A stretch of DNA of 13,207 bases from Acidimicrobiia bacterium (GTDB lineage: Bacteria > Actinomycetota > Acidimicrobiia > IMCC26256 > BP-133), in contig JAICYE010000018.1 of the NCBI GenBank assembly GCA_025934385.1, positions 1 to 13,207 on the forward strand, in the 5' to 3' direction. Both the position numbers and the translations under genes were made by a program. Under the pieces are notes generated by a model. That model ran no database searches, was not told where the DNA came from, and saw only the letters and a list, made by a program, of their open reading frames with translations. Every line of letters begins with the position of its first letter. The stretch's first letter is position 1. Of the stretch, positions 6,918 through 12,748 are shown piece after piece.

Positions 6918-8162
6918 TCAGACGCGGTACGGCATCGACTTGATGCCCTGGATGAAGTTGCCGACCAGGCAGGTCGGTTCCCCGAGCTCGAGGGTCGGCG
7001 CCCTGGTGACGAGCTCCCGGAAGACGCTCCGCAGCATGCTGCGGGCCAGGGAGGCGCCGAGGCAGAAGTGCGGCCCGCCCCCGCCGAAGCCGACGTGGGC
7101 CGGCTCCCGGGTGATGTCGAAGCGCCAGGGATCGGGGAAGACGGACTCGTCGCGGTTGGCCGAGACGTAGAGCATGACCACCTTGTCGCCCTCGCTGATG
7201 GGCATGCCGGCCAGCTCGGTGTCGCGGGTGGCGGTGCGGCGGAACGTCATGACCGGCGTCGCCCAGCGCACGATCTCCTCCACCGCGCTTCCGAGGTGGC
7301 GCTCGACGTCGGAGGCCAGCAACCGGCGCTCGTCGGGGAAGAGGCACAGCGCCCGCATGCCGTGGCTGATGGACTGGCGCGTCGTGTCGTTGGCCGCCAC
7401 CGACAGCAGCACGAGGAAGGCGGCGATGTCCTCGTCGGTCAGGTGCTGCCCGTCGACCTCGGCCGTCACCAGCCCGCTCAGGATGTCCTCACCCGGTTGG
7501 GCCCGGCGGAGGTCGCAGAGCGCCGCCGCCTCGCCGTAGATGCCGACCAGCGTGTCGAGGAGGTGCGTCAGGCCGTCGCGGCCCTGGAGGACGTCGGGGT
7601 CGTTGTAGGCCACCATGTCGTCGGCCAGCTGGGTGAGGCGCTCGCGGCCGCCCTCCGCCACCCCCATCATCTCGCCGAACGTCAGGGAGGGCAGCGGCTT
7701 CGAGAGCGTGGCCACGAAGTCGCCCTCGCCCTGCTCCAGCAGATCGTCGACGAGCCGGGTGGCCCGGGCCTGGATCCGCTCCTCCAGCGCCCGCACCCGG
7801 CGGGGAGAGAAGGCCACCGAGACCAGCCGGCGCAGCTGGGTGTGGCGGGGGTGGTCCATGCCCAGGAACGACCCGGCGGGCTCGAGCACCTCCATCGGGA
7901 TGTCCTCGATCATGTAACCCTGGCTGGAGCAGTAGGTCTCGGGATCGCGGCTGACGGCCATGACCTCGGCGTGGCGGACCACCGCCCAGTACCCGCCCCC
8001 GGCGTTGCCGGGCAGGGACGCCATGCCCTCGGCCGGCCTCTGCCACGACACCGGGCGCTTCTCCCGCAGGATGGCCAGCCGGGCGTCGCGCTCCTCGGCG
8101 CTCAGTTCCCAGAACGCCATGGTCGACACGTCGATCTCGTCGAAATCGCGCTCCATGCACAT
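6918..8162 (-). CDS. Cytochrome P450 (CYP125/CYP142/CYP124-like)
   Basis: With the ATG at 8162 the product is 414 residues; a second ATG at 8156 would remove only two. Landmarks are MDHPRHTQLRRLVSVAFSPR (102-121), the I-helix SVAANDTTR (254-262) with Asn-Asp instead of the usual Gly-x-Glu/Asp, ExxR as E296/R299, and the heme loop GFGGGGPHFCLGA (358-370) with C367. The combination NDTTR plus FGGGGPHFCLG is typical of the actinobacterial CYP124/125/142 group, which oxidises the terminal methyl of sterol or branched-chain lipid side chains. The frame stays open upstream to 8387, but that part would run through the divergent crotonase gene and is rejected. No Shine-Dalgarno precedes either ATG, so the transcript may be leaderless or nearly so. 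It is the first gene of operon B with SCP2 and TetR. Exact substrate is inferred only. Confidence 0.93.
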   Translation of the reverse strand: MCMERDFDEIDVSTMAFWELSAEERDARLAILREKRPVSWQRPAEGMASLPGNAGGGYWAVVRHAEVMAVSRDPETYCSSQGYMIEDIPMEVLEPAGSFLGMDHPRHTQLRRLVSVAFSPRRVRALEERIQARATRLVDDLLEQGEGDFVATLSKPLPSLTFGEMMGVAEGGRERLTQLADDMVAYNDPDVLQGRDGLTHLLDTLVGIYGEAAALCDLRRAQPGEDILSGLVTAEVDGQHLTDEDIAAFLVLLSVAANDTTRQSISHGMRALCLFPDERRLLASDVERHLGSAVEEIVRWATPVMTFRRTATRDTELAGMPISEGDKVVMLYVSANRDESVFPDPWRFDITREPAHVGFGGGGPHFCLGASLARSMLRSVFRELVTRAPTLELGEPTCLVGNFIQGIKSMPYRV

Positions 8163-8214
8163 AGCATGACATATGTTATGGCGCGCCGAAAGCCTCTTCG
8201 GTAGAGTGCCCGGG
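8163..8214. promoter_or_regulatory. Divergent promoter with 16-bp imperfect palindrome and leaderless-type -10
   Basis: Only 52 bases separate the divergent P450 and crotonase starts. Bases 8165-8180 read CATGACATATGTTATG, a palindrome with one mismatched pair and a perfect ACATATGT core (8169-8176), strikingly AT-rich for this DNA. A second inverted repeat, CCGAA-N6-TTCGG, spans 8186-8201. TAGAGT (8202-8207) matches the TAnnnT -10 pattern and ends 7 bases before the ATG at 8215, the spacing of leaderless actinobacterial transcripts. On the minus strand TAACAT (8178-8173) is a possible -10 for the P450 and lies inside the palindrome. A TetR dimer here would control both directions; the regulator at 5940-6482 is the natural candidate. 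Repeats seen; function inferred. Confidence 0.5.
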
Positions 8215-8979
8215 ATGGGCGAAGCTCCCGTGGTCACGGTCGTGGACGAGCGGATCGGCTGGCTCACCCTCAACCGGCCCGAGGCCATGAACGCCATCGA
8301 CATCGAGCTGGCCGGGGCCCTCGAGGCCGCGCTGGCACGGCTGGCCGGGGAGGCGGCGGTGATCGTCATCCGGGGGGCGGGCGGCAACTTCTCCGCCGGC
8401 GGCGACGTCGCCGAGGTCGCCCGCCTGCGGGCCGAAGGGCCCGAGGCGCTGGCCGAGCTGTTCGACCGCTACGGCCGGGCCGTCGCCCTCATCGCCGAGG
8501 TCGACGTGCCGGTCGTCGCCGCCGTGGAGGGCTACGCCATGGCCGGCGGCTTCGAGCTGATGCAGGCCTGCGACATCGCCGTCGTGGCCGAGGACGCCGT
8601 GCTCGCCGACACCCACCTGAAATTCGGCCAGATCCCCGGCGGCGGCGGCTCGCAGCGCCTTCCCCGGCTCGTCGGCCGGCAGCGGGCCGCCGGCCACATC
8701 CTCACCGGCGACCGCATGAGCGGCCGCCAGGCGCTCGAGTGGGGTCTGGCCTACCAGGCCGTTCCGGCCACCGAGCTCGAATCCGCCGCCCGGGCGCTGG
8801 CGGAGCGGCTGGCGGCGCGGCGCCCCGAAGCCCTGGCCCGCACGAAGCGCCTGCTGTGGCAAGGGCTCGAGCTCCCCCTGGCCGACGGGCTGGCCCGGGA
8901 GCGGGCCGAGGTCGTGGAGCACATCATGAGCGATGCCGGCGCGGCGGCCATCGCCGCCTTCACCGGGAGGACGTCGTGA
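8215..8979 (+). CDS. Enoyl-CoA hydratase/isomerase (crotonase) family protein
   Basis: The 254-residue protein has the crotonase fold: VTVVDERIGWLTLNRPEAMN at the start, the oxyanion-hole motif FSAGGD (59-64), the second conserved block GYAMAGGFELMQACD (106-120), and IPGGGGSQRLPRLVG (140-154). E114 occupies the first catalytic Glu of enoyl-CoA hydratase. The second one, normally in FGxPE, aligns with H134 (ADTHLKFG), so simple hydration of a 2-enoyl-CoA is not assured and isomerase, hydrolase or C-C lyase activity is possible. The ATG at 8215 is chosen because it gives the normal family N-terminus and sits 7 bases after a -10-like TAGAGT. An in-frame ATG at 8173 would lie inside the operator palindrome. 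It is the first gene of operon C and its stop overlaps the next GTG start by 4 bases. Confidence 0.9.
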   Translation: MGEAPVVTVVDERIGWLTLNRPEAMNAIDIELAGALEAALARLAGEAAVIVIRGAGGNFSAGGDVAEVARLRAEGPEALAELFDRYGRAVALIAEVDVPVVAAVEGYAMAGGFELMQACDIAVVAEDAVLADTHLKFGQIPGGGGSQRLPRLVGRQRAAGHILTGDRMSGRQALEWGLAYQAVPATELESAARALAERLAARRPEALARTKRLLWQGLELPLADGLARERAEVVEHIMSDAGAAAIAAFTGRTS

Positions 8980-9781
8980 CCGAGGCACTGATCGGATCCG
9001 GGCTGGTGCTGGTCGACATCGACGACGGCGTGGCCCACGTCCGCCTCAACCGGCCGGAGGCGTCGAACGGCATGAACGTGCCGTTCCTCAAAACGCTGCA
9101 CGAGGCGATCATGGTGGTGCACGGCGAAGCGCGGACCCGGGCCGTCCTCCTCTCCGGCGAGGGTCGGCACTTCTGCGCCGGCGGCGACGTCCACACCTTC
9201 GCCGCCCAGGGCGAGGCCCTGCCGGACTATCTGCGGACGGCGACGACGTGGCTCGGGGCCTGCGCTTCGGCGTTGACCCGGCTGGAGGCGCCGGTGGTGG
9301 CGGCGGTGCAGGGCTATGCCGCCGGTGGCGGCGGATTCGGGCTGGTGTGCCCGCCGACCTCGTCGTCGCCGGCCAGTCGGCCCGGTTCCTCCTCGGGGCG
9401 ACCCGGGTGGGGATGGCTCCCGACGGCGGCGGGTCGGTGACGCTGGCCCGGATCGTGGGGCTCCGCAAGGCCATGGAGATCGCCCTGCTCAACCCGACCC
9501 TCACGGCCGCCGAGGCGGCGGACCTCGGGATCGTGAACCGGGTCGTGCCCGACGACGCGGTCCTGACCGAGGCCCGGGCGCTGGCCCGCCAGTTGGCCCA
9601 CGGCGCCACCCGGGCGCTGGCCGCCACCAAGCGTCTGTTGTGGGACGGGCTCGGTTCGACCGTCGAAGCCCGCCTGCCCGACGAGTCCCGGACCGTGTCG
9701 GAGCTGTCGGGGACGGCCGACGCCCGGGAGGGCCTCGCTGCCGTCATCGAGAAGCGCGAGCCGAAGTTCTCCGGGCGATGA
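8976..9781 (+). pseudogene. Second crotonase-family gene, broken by a frameshift near 9350
   Basis: Reading from the GTG at 8976, the first frame gives the N-terminal half of a crotonase: VDIDDGVAHVRLNRPEASNG, the oxyanion motif FCAGGD (66-71) and APVVAAVQGYAAGGGGFGLV (105-124). After Cys125 (9348-9350) it becomes Pro/Ser-rich nonsense and stops at 9440. The family sequence continues in the -1 frame from 9353: ADLVVAGQSARFLLGATRVG, PDGGGSVTLARIVGLRKAME, ending at 9781 with PKFSGR. One base missing in the TGCCCGCC run (or two added) explains this. An intact gene would encode about 268 residues, starting with a 4-base overlap and ending in an ATGA overlap with the SDR gene. A catalytic Glu is not evident after GGGG. 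It may be a true recent mutation or a sequencing or assembly error. No slippery heptamer is visible. Confidence 0.85.
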
Positions 9782-10503
9782 CCGGCCTCGCCGGGCGCCG
9801 GGCCCTCGTCACCGGGGGCGGCTCGGGCATCGGTGCGGCCATCGCCCTGCGCCTGGCGGCCGACGGGGCCGATGTCATAATCGGGGACATCGACCTCGAC
9901 GCCGCCAAGGCGCAGGCGGAGCGCTGCACGGCCACCGCCGTGCACCTCGACGTCGCCGATCCGGCCTCGGCCGGCAGCGTCGTGGCCGACGCCGGCGGGT
10001 TCGACATCCTCGTGAACAACGCCGGCATCGACCACGCCGGCGTGTTCTTCACCGATGTCACGCCCGAGCAGTGGCGCCGGCTCCTGGCGGTCAACGTGGA
10101 AGGAATGTTCGCCTGCACCCGGGCGGTGCTGCCGGCCATGCAGCAGGCGGGGTGGGGCCGCATCGTCAACCTGTCGTCGGAGGCGGGGCGGGTGGGTGCC
10201 AGGGCCGACGCCGTCTACGCCGCCACGAAGGGCGCCGTCATCGCCTTCACCCGGTCGATCGCCATGGAGAACGCCCGCTACGGCATCACCGTCAACGCCG
10301 TCGCCCCCGGCCCGATCGAGACACCGCTGCTGCGGCGGATGCCGCCGAAGGCCGTCGACATCGTCACCGCCAGCACCCTGCTGCGCCGGCTGGGCCGGCC
10401 GGAGGAGGTGGCCGCGGCGGTGGCGTTTCTCGCCTCGCCGGAGTCGTCCTACATCACCGCCGAGATCCTGGGCGTGTCGGGCGGCATGTTCCTGGGCGGC
10501 TGA
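9778..10503 (+). CDS. Short-chain dehydrogenase/reductase (classical SDR)
   Basis: The 241-residue protein is a complete classical SDR. It carries the Rossmann glycine motif TGGGSGIG (12-19), an acidic residue after strand 2 (IIGDIDLDAA, D37/D39) that favours NAD over NADP, LDVAD (57-61), NNAG (80-83), N107, and the catalytic S134, Y147 and K151 (YAATK). The C-terminal GRPEEVAAAVAFLASPESSYITAEILGVSGG is standard. It oxidises or reduces a hydroxyl/keto group. In this position it could act on a 3-hydroxyacyl-CoA, a hydroxysteroid-like alcohol, or the cis-dihydrodiol made by the Rieske oxygenase encoded next. The sequence does not decide between these. The ATG at 9778 overlaps the stop of the crotonase gene as ATGA. 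The following gene begins after 19 bases. Confidence 0.93.
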   Translation: MTGLAGRRALVTGGGSGIGAAIALRLAADGADVIIGDIDLDAAKAQAERCTATAVHLDVADPASAGSVVADAGGFDILVNNAGIDHAGVFFTDVTPEQWRRLLAVNVEGMFACTRAVLPAMQQAGWGRIVNLSSEAGRVGARADAVYAATKGAVIAFTRSIAMENARYGITVNAVAPGPIETPLLRRMPPKAVDIVTASTLLRRLGRPEEVAAAVAFLASPESSYITAEILGVSGGMFLGG

Positions 10504-10510
10504 GCGCCGA

Positions 10511-10516
10511 AGGAGG
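10511..10516 (+). promoter_or_regulatory. Strong Shine-Dalgarno of the Rieske alpha gene
   Basis: AGGAGG, within AAGGAGGAGAGG, lies 6 bases before the ATG at 10523. It is the strongest ribosome binding site in operon C and fixes the start. It suggests that the oxygenase alpha subunit is made at a higher level than its coupled neighbours. Confidence 0.7.
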
Positions 10517-10522
10517 AGAGGC

Positions 10523-11782
10523 ATGAGCGCCGCGACCGACGTCCGCTGGGACCGGCTCATCGAACCTGACCGGGTCCACGGCTCGCTCTACACCGACCCG
10601 GCCATCTACGAGGCCGAACTGGAACGGATCTGGTACCGGACGTGGGTCTACGTCGGTCACGAGAGCGAGATCCCCGAACCGAACGACTACGTCCTCAAGT
10701 CGATCGGGCCGCAGCCGGTCATCATGAGCCGCGACCGGCAGGGCCGGATCCACCTGCTGCTCAACCGCTGCAGCCACCGGGCCAACCTCGTCTGCGACGC
10801 CGCTGCGGGCAATTCCAGTGCCTTCCGCTGCCCGTACCACGGCTGGACCTTCGCCAACACCGGCGCCCTGCTCGGCTACCCGTTCAGCTCCGGCTACGGC
10901 GGCGGCGAGCTCAAGGCGGAGCTCGGCCTGGCCCGGGTGGCCCGCATGGAGACCTATCAGGGCTTCGTCTTCGGATCGATGGCCGACGAGGGGCCGACCC
11001 TGGCCGAGCACCTCGGTGACGCCGCCGGCGAGATCGACCGGCTGGTCCGGCTCTCCCCCGAGGGCCGCGTCGAGCTGCGGGCGGGCTGGCTCAAGCACAA
11101 GGTCAGGGCCAACTGGAAGATGTTGCTGGAGAACGAGACCGACGGGTACCACCCGCAGTTCGTCCACGCCTCGATCTTCGCCGTGGCCGACTCGGGCATC
11201 GGCGAGCTCTACGGCGAGAAGTCCACCGCCGTCTCCCGGGACCTCGGCGGCGGCCACACCGAGAACGACCTCCGGCCCGAGTTCCGCCGCCTGGGCGAAC
11301 CGCTGCGCTGGTTCGGGACCAGTCCCGACCGGCTGCCCGGCTACGTGGCCAGTATGCGGGCCACCTACGGCGACGCCGCCGAGCAGATCCTCATCGAGGG
11401 TTCGCCCCACGTGATGATCTTCCCCAACCTCTTCATCGCCGAGATCCAGATCTTCGTGCTCCAGCCGACCGCCGTCGACGAGACGGTCCAGCACGTCACC
11501 GCCATCGGCTTCGCCGGCGCCCCCGATCTCAGCCGACGGATGCTGCAGCAGACGCTGGGGTCCGTCGGTCCGGCCGGATTCCTCCTCGCCGACGACTCCG
11601 AGATGTACGAGCGGAACCAGCGCGGTGTGCAGGTCCGCCGGCCGGAATGGCTCGTGCTCAAGCGGGGCCTGCACCGGCAGCGACGCGACGAGGGCGGCCA
11701 CCTCATCGGCGATGCCACCGACGAGGTTCCGATGCGGGCCATCTGGGCCCACTACCGCCGGCTCATGGAGGACGGGCGGTGA
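10523..11782 (+). CDS. Rieske ring-hydroxylating oxygenase, alpha subunit
   Basis: The 419-residue protein holds the catalytic centres of a Rieske non-heme iron oxygenase. The Rieske [2Fe-2S] ligands are C83 and H85 (CSH) and C103 and H106 (CPYH), with the usual 17-residue spacing between the pairs. The mononuclear iron site shows bridging D207 and ligands H210 and H215 in LLENETDGYHPQFVH, with the third ligand at D357 or D358 (LLADDSEMYERNQRG). Such enzymes add O2 to a ring to give a cis-dihydrodiol, or perform monooxygenation or demethylation. The companion beta gene marks it as an alpha3beta3 hydroxylating dioxygenase of the benzoate/naphthalene/biphenyl type and not an alpha-only oxygenase such as KshA. 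No ferredoxin or reductase gene is in the window. Its stop overlaps the beta start by 4 bases (GTGA). Confidence 0.95.
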   Translation: MSAATDVRWDRLIEPDRVHGSLYTDPAIYEAELERIWYRTWVYVGHESEIPEPNDYVLKSIGPQPVIMSRDRQGRIHLLLNRCSHRANLVCDAAAGNSSAFRCPYHGWTFANTGALLGYPFSSGYGGGELKAELGLARVARMETYQGFVFGSMADEGPTLAEHLGDAAGEIDRLVRLSPEGRVELRAGWLKHKVRANWKMLLENETDGYHPQFVHASIFAVADSGIGELYGEKSTAVSRDLGGGHTENDLRPEFRRLGEPLRWFGTSPDRLPGYVASMRATYGDAAEQILIEGSPHVMIFPNLFIAEIQIFVLQPTAVDETVQHVTAIGFAGAPDLSRRMLQQTLGSVGPAGFLLADDSEMYERNQRGVQVRRPEWLVLKRGLHRQRRDEGGHLIGDATDEVPMRAIWAHYRRLMEDGR

Positions 11783-12273
11783 CCGCCACGCCCCCGGTCG
11801 ACGTCGACCTCCTCCGCTCGGTCGAGCAGTTCCTGTTCCTGGAGGCCCGACTGGCCGACGAGGGCGACTACGACGGCTGGGAGGCGCTGTGGACCGACGA
11901 CGGCGTCTACTGGGTCCCGGCCAACGGCGACGAGATCGATCCGATGACCCAGATGTCGATCCTATTCGACAACCGTTCCCGGATCGCCCTGCGGGTGCGG
12001 CAGCTCGAGCACGACAAGCGCCATGCCCAGAACCCCCGGTCGCGACTGCGCCGGATCCTCGGCAACATCGAGGTCCTCGACGGGGACGACGGCGATGTCG
12101 TCGTCGGGGCCAACTTCTCCGTCTACGAATCCCGCGACCGCGGCACGACCATCTGGGCCGGCCGCAGCGAGTACCGCCTCCGGCTCGTCGACGGCCGCTG
12201 GCGGATGGCCCGCAAGAAGGTCATGCTCGTCGACAACGACCGGCCGCTCGCCACTCTCGCCTTTCTCGTCTGA
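11779..12273 (+). CDS. Ring-hydroxylating oxygenase, beta subunit
   Basis: The 164-residue product has the NTF2-like fold of oxygenase beta subunits and their usual length. It shows the N-terminal helix SVEQFLFLEARLADEGDYDG, then WEALWTDDGVYWVPANGD, RSRIALRVRQLEHDKRHAQN, RLRRILGNIEVLDGD, the strand VGANFSVYESRDRG, and YRLRLVDGRWRMARKKVMLV with a terminal ATLAFLV. It has no cofactor and stabilises the alpha3beta3 hexamer, sometimes affecting substrate range. The GTG start at 11779 overlaps the alpha stop, so the two are translationally coupled as expected for equal amounts. Its TGA overlaps the ATG of the next small gene by one base. Confidence 0.93.
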   Translation: MTATPPVDVDLLRSVEQFLFLEARLADEGDYDGWEALWTDDGVYWVPANGDEIDPMTQMSILFDNRSRIALRVRQLEHDKRHAQNPRSRLRRILGNIEVLDGDDGDVVVGANFSVYESRDRGTTIWAGRSEYRLRLVDGRWRMARKKVMLVDNDRPLATLAFLV

Positions 12274-12497
12274 TGGCCGCGTCGCCCGATTCCATCGGTG
12301 TGGTGGCCAACGAGTTCGCCTCGGTGGCGGTGTCCGTCGACCACGCCGGAAACGGTCCCCGGCTCCGGCTCGAAGACCTGAAGACCGGGCGGGTCGGCTA
12401 CCTCGACGCCCTCGAGCTCGAAACCCTCGCCTGGCTGCCCGACGGTGCCCTCCATGGCCTGCTCGACCCGTCCGCCGTCCGCTGGAAGTCCCGGTGA
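12273..12497 (+). CDS. Small conserved-looking protein coupled to the oxygenase, function unknown
   Basis: This 74-residue frame starts at an ATG sharing its A with the TGA of the beta-subunit gene (TGATG), classic translational coupling. Composition is that of a folded soluble protein: no signal peptide, no membrane segment, no Cys. Alternating hydrophobic strands are visible (SIGVVANEFASVAVSVDH at 7-24, PRLRLEDLKTGRVGYLDALE at 29-48) followed by a helix or turn region, ETLAWLPDGALHGLLDPSAV. The profile suggests a small beta-rich accessory domain. Codon use matches its neighbours. I do not recognise the family. Its position, directly after the beta gene and last in operon C, suggests an accessory to the Rieske oxygenase (assembly, stability or electron-transfer partner docking), but this is inference from context only. 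Confidence 0.7.
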   Translation: MAASPDSIGVVANEFASVAVSVDHAGNGPRLRLEDLKTGRVGYLDALELETLAWLPDGALHGLLDPSAVRWKSR

Positions 12498-12543
12498 GCT
12501 GGCTGCGCATCGACGACGGGGCGCGGTGGAAGACCGCCGCTGA

Positions 12544-12675
12544 TCACCAGGTGGCGACGTAGGGCCGTTTCTTCGTCGCGCGGGGCGGACGGGGGTCGCC
12601 GGCCGCGCCGATCCCCACCCGGACGTCGACGACCGTTCCCTGCAACGACGAGCGGACCTCGGTGGGCTGATCCAT
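12544..12675 (-). CDS. Doubtful 43-residue ORF resembling the start of a biotinyl/lipoyl domain
   Basis: The minus strand has an ATG at 12675 preceded by GGGGG, and reads MDQPTEVRSSLQGTVVDVRV followed by GIGAAGDPRP before ending in RPYVATW. The segment TEVRSSLQGTVVDVRVGIGAAGD resembles the first strands of biotin-carrier domains (EVRxPLQGTVVxVxVxxGD). The usual continuation with the EAMKM biotinylation motif is absent in all minus-strand frames of the gap. It could be a truncated remnant of a carboxylase gene, a small unrelated protein, or chance similarity in GC-rich DNA. I cannot decide. It is convergent with operon C and divergent from the methyltransferase. Confidence 0.25.
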   Translation of the reverse strand: MDQPTEVRSSLQGTVVDVRVGIGAAGDPRPPRATKKRPYVATW

Positions 12676-12682
12676 GCCCCCA

Positions 12683-12713
12683 TTGTCGCCCGGCGGCGCG
12701 CCGAGCATAGATT
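12683..12713 (+). promoter_or_regulatory. Possible promoter of the methyltransferase gene
   Basis: TTGTCG (12683-12688) and TAGATT (12708-12713) match -35 and -10 boxes at 4 of 6 positions each, but the 19-bp spacing is long. The AT-rich patch AGCATAGATTCACA stands out from the GC-rich surroundings and lies about 36 bases before the ATG. This is a weak, consensus-only assignment. Confidence 0.3.
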
Positions 12714-12748
12714 CACACCGACTCTGTGGCGACCAGCGGGAGGTAGCG

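Larger units (their letters stand above)
12498..12748. other. Gap between operon C and the methyltransferase gene
   Basis: This stretch of about 250 bases follows the last operon C gene. A GTG at 12494 overlapping the preceding stop opens only a 22-codon frame ending at 12562 (starting VSWLRIDDG), too short to call. On the minus strand a 43-codon frame (12675-12544) is listed separately. No clear rho-independent terminator is visible: there are GC-rich palindromes such as CGGCGCGCCG (12694-12703) but no following T-run. The right part holds the promoter and ribosome binding site of the methyltransferase. Confidence 0.5.

Noticed and set aside
6900..8204. 434-codon plus-strand frame opposite the second P450
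   Set aside because: Rich in His/Gly/Ala/Val/Arg with no recognisable domain; the minus-strand P450 is complete with all catalytic motifs.
8163..8387. N-terminal extension of the minus-strand P450 up to 8387
   Set aside because: It would overlap the crotonase gene and its promoter and adds a Ser/Ala-rich segment not found in P450s; the ATG at 8162 gives normal length.
9348..9353. Programmed ribosomal -1 frameshift in the crotonase gene
   Set aside because: There is no X-XXY-YYZ slippery heptamer in the right frame (GTG TGC CCG) and no reason for recoding in this family, so mutation or sequence error is more likely.
12494..12562. 22-codon frame with a GTGA overlap after the 74-residue gene
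   Set aside because: It follows the overlap pattern of the operon but is too short, with no conserved feature; probably chance.
12694..12703. CGGCGCGCCG palindrome as a terminator stem for operon C
   Set aside because: Ten-base GC palindromes are common by chance in this DNA, there is no loop and no T-run follows.
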